Notes: generated by a model from the sequence alone, not told the origin. DNA of 64,000 nucleotides from Paenibacillus foliorum (GCF_013141765.1 NZ_WHOD01000055.1:280191-344190); one strand, 5' to 3'. Positions 1 through 9,791 are shown, counted from the stretch's first letter. Made by a program: numbers and translations.

Positions 1-16
1 GTGAGGTGTATAGAAC

Positions 17-880
17 TTGTTCGAAAAAATAGAGCATATGAATGAGGTTTCCTCCGATGAGGGCCACATCACTATTAGTTTAAACAGTTATGAGAAAGCG
101 TTTACAGATGTTCAGCAAATACTTGAATTTACTAGTATCAGCTTGGTAGTAGAAGGCTCAGGTCATCTACATATTGAGGATCAAGTAATTCCAGTTAAGC
201 ATGGGGATATGTTTATCATTCCCAGTGGGATTCCGCATACTTATCGGCCTCATTCCCGAAGACAAGATCATGCGCTCGTTGTATACAAATGTCTATTCAA
301 CGCTGAAATCCTTAGAGATTGGAAAGCGCTTTTACCGGTTGGGTCTAAAATGGTTGAAATCGTTTACAAGCCTGATAAATGCACGGATCGCTGGCTTCAT
401 TATGAGGATAGACACAATATTTTCTTTGAGATGGTTCAAAAGATGTATTCGGAATATTTGAAGCGTTACACCGGATATGAAGCTTTGCTTGTTTCGAGTC
501 TTGTTCAAATACTGGTTATGCTTCAGCGTGCTGCTATGAATTCAGAGAATCCCACAACAATTAATAAAATGGAAGAAATTATTCAATTCATCAAATGCAA
601 CTCTACCCAGAACATTACCGTACAAGAAGTTGCCGAAAATTTCTATTTAAGTTCGAGTCATTTCCAACGGTTGTTCAAGAGAACGACAGATTCAACCTTT
701 ACCCAGTATTTGCAAAATATTAGGGTTCAAAAGAGCTGCGAGCTTTTGATATCTACGGATATACCCATTTATCAGGTTGCCAATCAAGTAGGCTACTTGG
801 ATATGAAATTTTTTCATGCGCTATTCCGAAAAAAAATGGGGATCACGCCAAGCCAATATCGCAAAAACCAAAGTAGATGA
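17..880 (+). CDS. AraC-family transcriptional regulator with cupin sensor domain
   Basis: The 287-residue protein has an N-terminal cupin-like ligand domain (about residues 40-110, with the histidine-rich segment GIPHTYRP) and a C-terminal double helix-turn-helix AraC domain (about 200-283, ending GITPSQYRK). The TTG start is preceded by GAGGTG at 3-8. An in-frame ATG lies at 38 but has no obvious ribosome binding site. Proteins of this build usually sense a small molecule, often a sugar, and activate a neighbouring transport or catabolic operon. The target cannot be named because the upstream neighbour lies outside the window. A palindromic repeat follows the stop codon and may end the transcript. 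Confidence 0.9.
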   Translation: MFEKIEHMNEVSSDEGHITISLNSYEKAFTDVQQILEFTSISLVVEGSGHLHIEDQVIPVKHGDMFIIPSGIPHTYRPHSRRQDHALVVYKCLFNAEILRDWKALLPVGSKMVEIVYKPDKCTDRWLHYEDRHNIFFEMVQKMYSEYLKRYTGYEALLVSSLVQILVMLQRAAMNSENPTTINKMEEIIQFIKCNSTQNITVQEVAENFYLSSSHFQRLFKRTTDSTFTQYLQNIRVQKSCELLISTDIPIYQVANQVGYLDMKFFHALFRKKMGITPSQYRKNQSR

Positions 881-914
881 TAATTAACTTATACCCTATT
901 ATGGGGATAATATA

Positions 915-968
915 GATAGCTCAATAACATTAAGAACAAAGATAAGGCTGCCGGCGAACGGCAGCCTT
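915..968 (+). repeat. Palindromic intergenic repeat, copy 1
   Basis: It contains the left-box segment GATAGCTCAATAA (915-927) and a perfect 10-bp hairpin AAGGCTGCCG/CGGCAGCCTT (944-953 and 959-968). The usual right box GCTAACGGGCAG is missing. It lies between convergent genes, so the hairpin could end transcription from both sides. Confidence 0.75.
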
Positions 969-995
969 CATGATCGCAAGATCAGGTCTTTCCAA

Positions 996-1400
996 CTAAT
1001 CAGCAATATTCCGGGTATAGTATTCGATTATATCCTTGCGGCGAATAATACCTAGGAAGACGCGATCGGCGTCTACGACCGGAACGAAGTTCTGATCGGC
1101 CGCCAGCGCCAGCATATCGTCCAAATCGGCGCTGATCGCGACGCATTCGACTTTCGTCCGTTTTTTGATGGAGACGACAGGAATTTCGTGCATCATATCG
1201 AAGCCGAGGCCGGGTGTGGCTTTCAGCTTCCATAACAAATCTCCCTCGGATAGCGTTCCGAAATATAAGCCATTTTCGTCCAAGATCGGAATGGCCGTAT
1301 AGTGGCTCGCCTCTAATTTATCCATGGCTTCTTTCATATTAGAGGATGTCATGAGGTATGAGACCTCGTTCTTGGGATATAGAAACGATTTGATGTCCAT
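996..1400 (-). CDS. CBS-domain protein
   Basis: The protein is 134 residues from the ATG at 1400, which has AAAGGAGCGTG upstream. The longer frame running to 1526 has no ribosome binding site and enters a repeat element. It consists of two CBS motifs (about residues 10-62 and 75-130) and nothing else, which is the size of stand-alone CBS-pair proteins. Such pairs bind adenine nucleotides and act as energy or ligand sensors. No partner domain is present, so the target is unknown. It is flanked by repeat copies 1 and 2, and lies opposite to the genes on both sides. Confidence 0.85.
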   Translation of the reverse strand: MDIKSFLYPKNEVSYLMTSSNMKEAMDKLEASHYTAIPILDENGLYFGTLSEGDLLWKLKATPGLGFDMMHEIPVVSIKKRTKVECVAISADLDDMLALAADQNFVPVVDADRVFLGIIRRKDIIEYYTRNIAD

Positions 1401-1468
1401 TGAATCACGCTCCTTTTGTATATTAAAGCACATTTCGTCGCGGGGCGCATGTGGAAGTGAATGGGGCA

Positions 1469-1570
1469 CACCTAACATTATCGAATAATGGATGCTAAAA
1501 GTTCTGTCGAAAGACAAAAAGGTCATTCCTCTTAGGGGATTGACCTCTTTTCGCTAACTGGCAGTTATTC
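1469..1570 (+). repeat. Palindromic intergenic repeat, copy 2
   Basis: The left end is CACCTAACATTATCGAATAA, the core hairpin is AAAGGTCA/TGACCTCTTT (1518-1550), and the right end is CGCTAACTGGCAGTTATTC. The core differs completely from copies 1 and 4 while the outer boxes are kept. Confidence 0.65.
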
Positions 1571-1696
1571 GTGGTTGTTGCTAATTATCAGGTAATTATG
1601 ATGAAGTTATCAGGTGAAAGTTAGTAATGAGAGTAGGAATTTAATGGTAAGATTTATTGTAAAGCCTTAACCACCTTGGAAAGAGGAGTTGCCTTG

Positions 1697-2260
1697 ATGA
1701 AAAGGTTAGTGATCATTACAGTCGGTAAAACCCACAGCGGGAAAACTACATTTGCTAAAGCATTAGAGCAACAATTACACAACTCACTTGTGATTGACCA
1801 AGATAACCATGCCGATTTCATCAACACGTATTACAAAACTTTACTACCAAGACAAGGACCTAATACTATTAAATACGCCATTACTCAAACAATTGTAGAT
1901 TATGCTATTAATCAGACCCAATTTCATCTAATTCTTTGCAACTCAAATCGCTCTCGCAAAGGTCGGCTGGAGCTACTCTCACATTTTGAAAATAAAAGCT
2001 TTATCAGCATCCTTGTCAATTTTGACATTCCAGATTGTGTTCTTCAAGCAAGAGTTACTAATAGTCAGCGAAACACAAATGTATTTAGGAGTGCTTCTAC
2101 TTTTGAGGAAGTACTTATTCGACAACAAGCTGATTCTCATAAAATTGAAGTGTTAGCACCAACAGATGGAGAAGCTGACCACTTATTTGTAATCAAAAGC
2201 GCTGATGATGTTCAGTCAGTTATTGAATTAATCGTCAATATTGCTCAAGGTTTAGCATAA
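1697..2260 (+). CDS. P-loop ATP-binding protein, small kinase-like
   Basis: The protein is 187 residues from the ATG at 1697, preceded by AGAGGAG. A TTG seven codons upstream is possible but less well placed. Walker A GKTHSGKT lies near the N-terminus, followed by VIDQDNHADF and LILCNSNRSRKGR, the layout of zeta-toxin or shikimate-kinase-like phosphotransferases. The substrate is unknown. The gene starts about 130 bp after repeat copy 2 and has no co-directional partner nearby. The general P-loop kinase assignment is firm and the exact reaction is not. Confidence 0.7.
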   Translation: MKRLVIITVGKTHSGKTTFAKALEQQLHNSLVIDQDNHADFINTYYKTLLPRQGPNTIKYAITQTIVDYAINQTQFHLILCNSNRSRKGRLELLSHFENKSFISILVNFDIPDCVLQARVTNSQRNTNVFRSASTFEEVLIRQQADSHKIEVLAPTDGEADHLFVIKSADDVQSVIELIVNIAQGLA

Positions 2261-2300
2261 TACGGATCACGACGAAGTTTGTTTGCTACAAATGGTGGAC

Positions 2301-3686
2301 CTAAGACTCTGCCAATTGCCCTGACTCCCGGCGCCACCAACTCATAAATACCAAGGACAATGCAATTACCGTGAGGATAATCCCAAGAACTCGAAATCCA
2401 CCGAAGCTGAAGTTACCTCCCATTACAATGCCTATCAACAATGAAGAGAGAATGGTTCCCAAGTATCTTGATGTATTAAATAATCCAGATGCTACACCGA
2501 TTATTTCTTTTGGAGAACTTTTAAACAAAGCCGCTTGCATCCCGACATTGTTCAAGCCATTGCTAATACCGAATGCAGCTAAAGCCAAACACACACTGAC
2601 AACTGGTGAAGTTTGATTCAATGTCACGATCCATACAGACCCAAGTGTCATCAGTATTCCAGATACTAGCAATGCTGGTCGAGGTCCTGATTTATCGATC
2701 CATCGTCCTGCAATTGGAGAAGCAACGAGCGAGCACAAGCCTAAGTTTAGCATGAGAATCCCTGTATCGAATTCGCTGACATGACGTACCATTTGCAAGT
2801 AGGACGGAAGCCCAAAAAAGAGCGAGTAAAAAAGTACGTTAACTAGCAAGAATTCGATATTGACATAAGTCATCGCAGGATATTTAGCAAATGTGCGCAA
2901 AGGAATAAAGGGTGACGTCACCTTTAACTCGTGTCGTACGAAAGCCCCCATTGCAACGAGGCCTATCAGCGCGACAATGACATGCCCAGATGAGATATGC
3001 CCTGATGATTTTGCTGATAGTAATCCAATGAGTAGGGCAACCAGACCTACTGTGAAGAGCAGAATCCCTGACGCATCAATCAATTCAAACCATTTACGAA
3101 TGGACATGTTGCGTGTAACGGATGTTGTCGGCTCGTCCTTAGGAATATTCCTCCAAGATAATAGAAAGCTCAGCACCACGAACGGAATATTGACGAAAAA
3201 GATAGCTGGCCAACCCCACCAGTGAATCAAGACCCCGCCAATAAAGGGTCCAATTGCTGCCGCTCCAGATAGGAATATGGATAAAACAGACAGCGCAGTC
3301 GCTTGGTTCTCCGTAATATGAATTCGTACAATGGCCATTCCAACCGCAACCATCATGCTTGTTCCGATGGATTGCAGAATGCGGAACACGATGAGCCACC
3401 CAAAGCTTGGTGATAGTGGAGCTAATAATGATGTAACGAAGGCTACAACAAGCCCGGTAAGAAATATCCTCCTGCGACCGAATACATCACTGGCCCTTCC
3501 CATGACAGGTTGAGCGATAGCGCTGGCAATGTAGAAAGAAAAAATAATCCAGGAAACATCTGTAAAGTCAAGTTGGAACACATTTTGCAGCCTTGGAATA
3601 GCAACAGAAACCATCGAGGAATTTAATGGATTCAATAGTATCCCAAGGCCAACGGAAATCATCAACCACCTGCTGCGAGTATTCAT
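2301..3686 (-). CDS. MFS multidrug efflux transporter, DHA2-like
   Basis: This 461-residue, highly hydrophobic protein fits the 14-helix proton-coupled drug antiporters. Motif A of the major facilitator superfamily is visible as GRASDVFGRRR near residue 65, and a motif-C-like stretch follows at LSGAAAIGPFIGG. It should export hydrophobic drugs or dyes across the cytoplasmic membrane. It is divergent from the LysR gene at 3794 with a 107-bp shared promoter region, an arrangement usual for a transporter controlled by its neighbour. Substrate unknown. Confidence 0.88.
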   Translation of the reverse strand: MNTRSRWLMISVGLGILLNPLNSSMVSVAIPRLQNVFQLDFTDVSWIIFSFYIASAIAQPVMGRASDVFGRRRIFLTGLVVAFVTSLLAPLSPSFGWLIVFRILQSIGTSMMVAVGMAIVRIHITENQATALSVLSIFLSGAAAIGPFIGGVLIHWWGWPAIFFVNIPFVVLSFLLSWRNIPKDEPTTSVTRNMSIRKWFELIDASGILLFTVGLVALLIGLLSAKSSGHISSGHVIVALIGLVAMGAFVRHELKVTSPFIPLRTFAKYPAMTYVNIEFLLVNVLFYSLFFGLPSYLQMVRHVSEFDTGILMLNLGLCSLVASPIAGRWIDKSGPRPALLVSGILMTLGSVWIVTLNQTSPVVSVCLALAAFGISNGLNNVGMQAALFKSSPKEIIGVASGLFNTSRYLGTILSSLLIGIVMGGNFSFGGFRVLGIILTVIALSLVFMSWWRRESGQLAES

Positions 3687-3793
3687 TTGTGGTCCCCCTA
3701 TAGTGTATTGATTTCATCGTACTTGAAATTAATTATTCATTCCAACGCATTTTATGTTATGATTTCATTGACTTGAGGGAATGAGGGTGCGAA

Positions 3794-4681
3794 ATGGAAC
3801 TTCTTCAACTACAATATTTTCTCGCGGTAGCTCGATTGGAACATGTGACCGAAGCTGCACGAAGTCTGCACGTTACTCAGTCGTCACTAAGCAAAACAAT
3901 TCAACGCTTGGAGGAGGATCTAGGGGTCCCTCTATTCGATCGAATAGGGAGGAAGCTACGATTGAATGAGTTCGGAAACAGATTCCTTCAACGTGCAGAA
4001 AGAGCTTTGTTTGAATTGGAACAGGGGAAGCAAGAGCTTAGCGATTTATCCAGCCCAGAACATGGCACGCTTGAATTGGCGGTGACCACTGCAAGCACGT
4101 TACCAAATATCCTTCGAGAGTTTCGGAAAAGGCGTCCCTATATCCAATTTCATGTGCAAATGCTGACCACGCAGGAAATGGTTACGCTTCTTCATAGAGG
4201 AGAGGTTGATTTCTGCTTGTCCTCACCTCCTATACAAGGGGATGACATTGAATGTCAAATCGTGTTCATAGACCCTATCCTTGTAGCTGTTCCAAAAGGG
4301 CATCGTCTGGCAGACCGAAGTAGTGTATCCTTGACAGAACTAAGGGATGAATGGTTTGTCGGTGTAAAGAAAGGCTACGGTACTCGCGATCTAGTGGACT
4401 CTATATGCAAATCAGTTGGATTTGTACCTAGATATGTATATGAGGGTGATGAACCTGCAAGGCTAAATACTCTTGTGGAAGCCGAAATTGGCATAGCTTT
4501 CATTCCAAGCACGGCAAGGCTATCACAGGAACATATCAAATATCTCCAAGTTGAGAATCACGAATTGGTACGGGAGATAGCTTTATTATGGCACAGGAGT
4601 CGGTACATTTCGCGGGCTGCTCTGGAATTCCGTGAGGTCGTTTTAGAATATTTTGGGGCGATATCCAAACAGACAATTTAA
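3794..4681 (+). CDS. LysR-family transcriptional regulator
   Basis: The 295-residue protein has an N-terminal winged helix-turn-helix (residues 1-60, MELLQLQYFLAVARLEHVTE and TQSSLSKTIQRLE) and a periplasmic-binding-like effector domain (about 90-290). The ATG is preceded by GAGGGTGCGA. It probably controls itself and the divergent MFS exporter. Its last codons and the TAA at 4679 run into the left arm of repeat copy 3, so its C-terminus may have been altered by insertion of, or recombination at, that element. Confidence 0.9.
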   Translation: MELLQLQYFLAVARLEHVTEAARSLHVTQSSLSKTIQRLEEDLGVPLFDRIGRKLRLNEFGNRFLQRAERALFELEQGKQELSDLSSPEHGTLELAVTTASTLPNILREFRKRRPYIQFHVQMLTTQEMVTLLHRGEVDFCLSSPPIQGDDIECQIVFIDPILVAVPKGHRLADRSSVSLTELRDEWFVGVKKGYGTRDLVDSICKSVGFVPRYVYEGDEPARLNTLVEAEIGIAFIPSTARLSQEHIKYLQVENHELVREIALLWHRSRYISRAALEFREVVLEYFGAISKQTI

Positions 4682-4729
4682 TTTGCCGGCATGGATTGGC
4701 AGCCTCGTTCTGCTAAACTGGCAGTTATG
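4657..4729 (+). repeat. Palindromic intergenic repeat, copy 3 (left arm degraded)
   Basis: The right half is well kept: TGCCGGCATGGATTGGCA, then CAGCCTCGTTCTGCTAAACT and GGCAGTTATGTG. The left arm that should mirror GCAGCCTCG is replaced by the 3' end of the LysR gene. A GCGATATCC segment inside that gene resembles the left box. Confidence 0.7.
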
Positions 4730-5019
4730 TGTATTAAAAATATTTGGAGGGAAGTTCTTGGAGATTCATTACCTCCAAATATTGGATATCGATAATGATG
4801 GAAACACTTTTAACGATAATAATGGAAAAACTGAAAGCTCGTTCTCATTAAACGGCTTTTCCACGTTCCCACTGGGCATCCACGCAGTCAAAGCAAGCAT
4901 CAGCTGAGATTCATAATAAATTTTCCGATTCTCCACCTCATGGTTTTCTTCCTCTTGTTCTTCCTCCAAGGTATCGTTAAACCACTCTTCATCGTGAAAT
5001 TCAAATTGACCTTAAATAA
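4730..5019. other. Intergenic stretch without a clear gene
   Basis: A 66-codon minus-strand frame (4769-4969) with a glutamate-rich start is open here, but it has no ribosome binding site and resembles no family I know. Nothing else is supported. Confidence 0.4.
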
Positions 5020-6513
5020 TTAATCTAATTCGCCATACGGTTGAGGGTTCGTGTTTCTCTTATATTCTTGAGGGGAAACCTTGTAATATTTGGTGAATAA
5101 TTTACTGAAATGACTTGTGCTGTACAGTCCGACTTTTCTTGTGATTTCATGGACCGATAAATCAGTCTCCGACAGCAGTCTCTGCGCTTCCTTCATCCTC
5201 AACTGAGCCACATACTCGACGAATCTTTTTCCTGTTTCTTTGTGAAATAGCGCACTTAAATAATTGGGACTGATTTCAAAGCGTTCAGCCACCTTGGCTA
5301 CACTTATTTCTTCCGCGTAACGGGCATCGGCATAAGCAATGACAGAACGGATAATATGACTCCGGTCCGTTCGGGAGCTTAACATGCGTTTACAATAAAG
5401 AAGCAATTCGTTTTTCAAGAGGGAATATGAAATATCGGGTTCAACGGCCAGTCCTATGGCACAGCGCATATAGATGGCTGCTGGGCGGATTACCCGGATG
5501 TTTTCATGGAGACGTTCACCTTCTATCAGTGCGATGATTTGTTCGATGGCAGTAGTAAAATCGATATAGCGTTGAGTCTGCTGATACCGGGGAAGTTCAA
5601 TAAGCAAGGCGCAAACTTGCATAAATTGAGGTTTATCAACACTTATGAATTGCAGGAATGACTGTGAGTAATCGACGGAAATTCCTAATAAAGCTCTCAA
5701 GCAAGTTGCCTTCAGAAGCACGGTGTATGAGGTGAAGAACAATCTGAACGGTAAAGTACTGCCCGTTACTAGAGTTACGGACCCCTTTTCCTTGCGCCAC
5801 GTCTTTGTCATATGACGTATATCCGAAAGGCAAGACAACAGGTTTGCATTGCTGTTGTGCTCGTCTTTGTCAATGCCGAACACTAGAACCCGTTCATTAT
5901 CCCGCGGCTTTAAGATAGTTATACGGAAATGGCGGCTAAGGTATGGCTCTATGCATTTTCGGGCATTATCGAGCCAGGCTTCAGCGTCTGTAAGATTCGT
6001 ATCTTTGAAGCTGTCAAAGCATACGGCGAGAAGTTTGCAATTCAATCCCTCCGGAGGCAAATGGGTATCCTCGACAGACGCCTTATCCGCAACCGCTTCA
6101 GCAATTTGCAAAGCGAACAACCGACTACTTTCGGCGGTTTTACGGGTAAACAACTCACTTATGTTATTCATAACCGATTTGAATTGATCAAGGCTCACAG
6201 GCTTCAACAAATATTCATTGACCCGTAGTGCGATGGCCTTACGGGCATAGTCGAATTCTGAGAAGCCGGTCAAAATGACGAATTCTGTATGCGGTGATAG
6301 CAGCTTGCCTTTTTCGATAGCGTCCAGACCGCTTAGAAGAGGCATTTTGATATCTACAAAAGCAATATCAGGCTTCAACTGCTCCAGTTCGCGCAGCAGC
6401 TCTAACCCGTCAGTAGCCTCGTAAGTCTGAAGACCGCGGATATTTAGCTTTTCGAGATTGTGCCGGATCGACAGCCGTATCAGATGCTCGTCATCCGCTA
6501 TTATTATTTTCAA
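5020..6513 (-). CDS. Response regulator with AraC-type DNA-binding domain, YesN-like
   Basis: The 497-residue protein has a receiver domain at residues 1-120, with the acidic pair DD at 7-8, the phosphoacceptor Asp54 in FVDIKMP and the conserved Lys in LLKPVS. A middle region of unknown role follows, then an AraC helix-turn-helix domain in the last 100 residues (SPNYLSALFHKETGKRFVEY, VGLYSTSHFSKLF). The TTG start has CGGAGG upstream. It overlaps the sensor kinase gene by 23 bp, so the two are translated as a pair. It very likely activates the divergent sugar ABC transporter genes at 8481-11539. Confidence 0.93.
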   Translation of the reverse strand: MKIIIADDEHLIRLSIRHNLEKLNIRGLQTYEATDGLELLRELEQLKPDIAFVDIKMPLLSGLDAIEKGKLLSPHTEFVILTGFSEFDYARKAIALRVNEYLLKPVSLDQFKSVMNNISELFTRKTAESSRLFALQIAEAVADKASVEDTHLPPEGLNCKLLAVCFDSFKDTNLTDAEAWLDNARKCIEPYLSRHFRITILKPRDNERVLVFGIDKDEHNSNANLLSCLSDIRHMTKTWRKEKGSVTLVTGSTLPFRLFFTSYTVLLKATCLRALLGISVDYSQSFLQFISVDKPQFMQVCALLIELPRYQQTQRYIDFTTAIEQIIALIEGERLHENIRVIRPAAIYMRCAIGLAVEPDISYSLLKNELLLYCKRMLSSRTDRSHIIRSVIAYADARYAEEISVAKVAERFEISPNYLSALFHKETGKRFVEYVAQLRMKEAQRLLSETDLSVHEITRKVGLYSTSHFSKLFTKYYKVSPQEYKRNTNPQPYGELD

Positions 6514-8257
6514 GGAAATTAGCCTCCGGTATCATAATGACAATGCGTGTACCCGACCCTAATGAACTCGCCAATTGAAACAAGCTGTCGGAAAAGCAGA
6601 GCAGCAGCCGTTCACGTGTATTGGCCAAGCCGATTTGTCCCAGTCCTTCCGCCTGTGTTGTGTCAAAACCGGCTCCGTCATCCTCGATGCGGATTCGCAC
6701 AAACAACACACCGTCTTCTAGCACGGTATCTGCTGCAACCGTCAGTCGGCACGGACAATTCAACGGCTCAATGCCATGGATAATCGCGTTTTCAACCAAC
6801 GGTTGGAGCAGCAGCTTGGGAACCTTGTACGGGCGGATACCGTCCTCGCACGACACATGGACCTGCAGACGTTGTCCGAAACGGAGCTGCTGGAGTGAGC
6901 CGTATTTTTCGATCAGATGCAATTCCTCCTCGAGCGTAGTCATGTCCGTTTGATTAAGAATATAGCGCAGCAGCACCGTAAGATCGATAATGGACTTCTC
7001 AAGCAGCTCCCGCTCGCCGATTTGGTTAAGTGCGATAAATCCGTTCAGCATGTTAAATAAAAAATGGGGCTGGATTTGGGACTGGAGAGCTTTGTACTCG
7101 GAATTGCGCTGCTTTAGTACAAGCACGTACTCCATCTCTATTTTCAGCTTTAATTCCTCAACCATTGTATTGAGCGACCGGCCAATCACATCGAATTCGT
7201 CCTTTGTTTGGTAATGGTAGCGGGCGCTAAAATCGCCTTGTTCGACCTTACGCATAGTTTTAATAATCTCCTTAACCGGCCCCATCACCTTGCGAGACAG
7301 CCACTGATAGAACAAGAAAGCCACGACAAGACAAATAATATAGAGCAAAGCGGAGTTTAGATACACCCACATCGTCTTTTGCTCCAAATGCGAATAGGAA
7401 AGGAGCACGATCAGCTCCCAATTGTAAGGGGCGACCGTTCGTCTTACAACCATATAAGAGGAGCTGCCGTCACGTATAATTGAACGATTTTCGGGCATCG
7501 GGTTGAAAAGTGCCGGGGTCACCTCATGATTTGCATAAACGATATTTCGTTCATGATCCAGAAGTACGATATGGGAAGGAACATGGAAATCGATGTCCTG
7601 GAACATTTTTTGCAAAACGACGGTGTTGGCATCTGCGATAATGACGCTGATCGGGCGTTGGGAAGGGATTTCCCGGATCGTCCTTGCAACGGAAAAAACC
7701 GTTTCATTTTTCGTGCGGGTAAAATAGTCCTGCTTATGAGGTTTGATGAATACTGCGTTCCCACCCGCCAGCAGCGCTTTACGGTACCAGCTCGTATCAA
7801 AAAACTCATAGTTGGAAACAACATCGTTTAACGGATTGTTAGTCGAATAAAACAAGGGTTTGTTGTCCGAGACGATTAGGGTGCTCATAATATCCTTGCG
7901 TGTATGTCTAACGAACCGCAGCTGTGAATCGAGCATGTTGGTTATGCTGAGGACTTGATATTTACTCATGCTCTCGTACGACTCGGATGCCATTACTTTA
8001 AGCGCATAGATGAAATCGTCGTTATAATAAGGAATAAGCGTAAGCTGGTCCAATTCATTAAGATAACCAGATAAGCTCTGAGACAAGGAAATCAGCGTGT
8101 TGTCGATCAGTATGCCGGTATCATTGCTGTTCCTATCGATAAATACACGGGCCATGATGTAGGTTGTAATCAGGAGTGGCAGCATAGTGCTGATGATGAA
8201 TATAAAAACGAGCTTCATGTTAAGAGGCCGGTACATTCTGGCTCCGAAACCTTTCAT
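6491..8257 (-). CDS. Sensor histidine kinase, YesM-like
   Basis: The 588-residue membrane kinase has a first membrane helix at about residues 15-35, a long extracellular sensor region, a second helix near 300-320, a HAMP linker, then the phosphoacceptor block IQPHFLFNML and an ATP-binding domain with VPKLLLQPLVENAIIHG and DDGAGF. The ATG is preceded by GGTGGAG. In this family the extracellular part senses carbohydrate, sometimes with help from a solute-binding protein. The kinase phosphorylates the adjacent YesN-like regulator. Ligand unknown. Confidence 0.93.
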   Translation of the reverse strand: MKGFGARMYRPLNMKLVFIFIISTMLPLLITTYIMARVFIDRNSNDTGILIDNTLISLSQSLSGYLNELDQLTLIPYYNDDFIYALKVMASESYESMSKYQVLSITNMLDSQLRFVRHTRKDIMSTLIVSDNKPLFYSTNNPLNDVVSNYEFFDTSWYRKALLAGGNAVFIKPHKQDYFTRTKNETVFSVARTIREIPSQRPISVIIADANTVVLQKMFQDIDFHVPSHIVLLDHERNIVYANHEVTPALFNPMPENRSIIRDGSSSYMVVRRTVAPYNWELIVLLSYSHLEQKTMWVYLNSALLYIICLVVAFLFYQWLSRKVMGPVKEIIKTMRKVEQGDFSARYHYQTKDEFDVIGRSLNTMVEELKLKIEMEYVLVLKQRNSEYKALQSQIQPHFLFNMLNGFIALNQIGERELLEKSIIDLTVLLRYILNQTDMTTLEEELHLIEKYGSLQQLRFGQRLQVHVSCEDGIRPYKVPKLLLQPLVENAIIHGIEPLNCPCRLTVAADTVLEDGVLFVRIRIEDDGAGFDTTQAEGLGQIGLANTRERLLLCFSDSLFQLASSLGSGTRIVIMIPEANFLENNNSG

Positions 8258-8408
8258 AAAATGACTCCACCTTTCCCGATCTAACTGAAGCCTTCTTGTG
8301 CAACTTATTCGACATGTCCGGTAATCTTCCTTCCTTAAGAAAGCCTGTCCTTATATGCAAAAAGCGAAATGATAGAAAGCAGCGCGATTAGTGTAGTTTT
8401 GAGCACAA

Positions 8409-8420
8409 GGGAAGCGCTTT
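8409..8420. promoter_or_regulatory. Candidate catabolite (cre-like) operator
   Basis: GGGAAGCGCTTT contains the palindrome AAGCGCTT and partly matches the Firmicute CcpA operator consensus. It lies 60-70 bp upstream of the solute-binding protein gene, where glucose repression of a sugar transporter would be expected. This is a motif match only. Confidence 0.35.
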
Positions 8421-8480
8421 AAATCCGTTATACTGGCAATGCAGCACACCAATTAACCGATAAAGGGGAGAACTCGACTT

Positions 8481-9791
8481 ATGAAAAAAATGACGAAGCT
8501 TTGTGCGATCAGCTTGTCGGCGCTTATCGCAGCAGCCGGATGCTCGAATGGGGGGAGCAGCAATCCCGTAGCGGGAGCAGGAACAGGAGCGGCACCAGCG
8601 GGTATAGGCACGGCTCCGGCTAAGGAAGTAAAAGCGGTCAAGCTCACTATGATGACTAATGCGACAGGCACTACGTTCGATACGATCCAGTTGATTATTG
8701 ATGGCTTCACTAAAGAAAATCCACACATTACCGTTGATTTTAGTACGCAGGGCAAGGACTATGAGCAGCTGATGAAAGCCAAGATGGCTTCCAACGATCT
8801 GCCGGATCTGTTCGCAACACACGGCTGGTCGGTGAACCGGTACAGTGAATATTTGCGTCCCCTCAATGATCAGCCATGGTTTAGCAGCCTTACGGACACG
8901 ATCAAACCGACGATTTCCGATAAAAAAGGCAATGTCTATGTGCTACCGCTTAATATCGACCAATCCGGTATCGTTTACAACAAGAAGGTACTGGCGGACC
9001 TGAAGCTGGAGGTCCCGAATACATGGGAGGAGCTATTAGCGGCTAGCAAGGTAATCAAAAATGCAAATATTACTCCGATCCACATCGGGGGCAAGGACAC
9101 AACGAAGCTGGCAGGCTTTTTCAACAAGCTGGCTCCCACTGTACTCATATCGGACAAATCGAATAATTACGGAGATTCGTTGAAGGACGGCACGTTTGAC
9201 TGGAGCAAATGGAATCTGGTCTCGCAGCAGCTCGTAAACCTGAAAAATGAGGGGTATCTCAATAAGGATGTCGTCACAGCAGATCCTTTGAGCGCAGCGG
9301 AGAAAATTGCAACAGGCAAAGCGGCTTTTCTGTTTGAAAACAACGCTGTTGTCGCTGAAGCAAAAAAGATCAATCCGGATGCCGAGATCGGGATGATGCC
9401 GGTACCGGCCTTCTACAAAGGCGATGAACCGATCCTCAACGGCGGAGAGCGGGAAGCATTCGGAGTATGGAAGCAATCGAAAAACACGGAGGCTGCGCTG
9501 CTATTGCTGGGTTATATGGCTAAGAACGATAATATCGCGAAAATAGCTGCCGCAACGGGAATGCCTGCCGGAATCAAAAACGTCAAATACGACTTGGGGA
9601 GCTTGACAGCTGACTTTGCCAAGTACGGCAATCTACGGACAATTCCGGTATTTGACCGGGAATATTTGCCGAACGGTATGTGGAGCACGTTGAAAATCAT
9701 CGGCCCTGCGCTTTTGACAGGTGATATGAAGGTAGAGGAAGCCTCACGGATGATGAGCGATGATTACAAGAAGCTGCGCTCACAAAAATAG
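8481..9791 (+). CDS. Sugar ABC transporter solute-binding lipoprotein (family 1)
   Basis: This 436-residue secreted lipoprotein has a basic start (MKKMTK), a hydrophobic segment and a lipobox ending AAGC near residue 20, so Cys20 should be lipidated. A linker rich in Gly, Ala and Pro follows, then a periplasmic-binding fold. AAAGGGGAG precedes the ATG. It should capture a carbohydrate outside the cell for the permeases at 9835 and 10721. No ATPase is encoded here, so a shared MsmX-type ATPase elsewhere is likely. Substrate unknown. Confidence 0.93.
   Translation: MKKMTKLCAISLSALIAAAGCSNGGSSNPVAGAGTGAAPAGIGTAPAKEVKAVKLTMMTNATGTTFDTIQLIIDGFTKENPHITVDFSTQGKDYEQLMKAKMASNDLPDLFATHGWSVNRYSEYLRPLNDQPWFSSLTDTIKPTISDKKGNVYVLPLNIDQSGIVYNKKVLADLKLEVPNTWEELLAASKVIKNANITPIHIGGKDTTKLAGFFNKLAPTVLISDKSNNYGDSLKDGTFDWSKWNLVSQQLVNLKNEGYLNKDVVTADPLSAAEKIATGKAAFLFENNAVVAEAKKINPDAEIGMMPVPAFYKGDEPILNGGEREAFGVWKQSKNTEAALLLLGYMAKNDNIAKIAAATGMPAGIKNVKYDLGSLTADFAKYGNLRTIPVFDREYLPNGMWSTLKIIGPALLTGDMKVEEASRMMSDDYKKLRSQK

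Noticed and set aside
1401..1526. N-terminal extension of the CBS protein
   Set aside because: It runs into repeat copy 2 and lacks a binding site. The ATG at 1400 has AAAGGAG.
4769..4969. Minus-strand 66-codon glutamate-rich frame
   Set aside because: No ribosome binding site and no family resemblance. Open by composition only, so left as an unsupported frame.
6547..7831. Plus-strand frames opposite the YesM-like gene
   Set aside because: They are antisense shadows. The minus-strand kinase has all expected domains.
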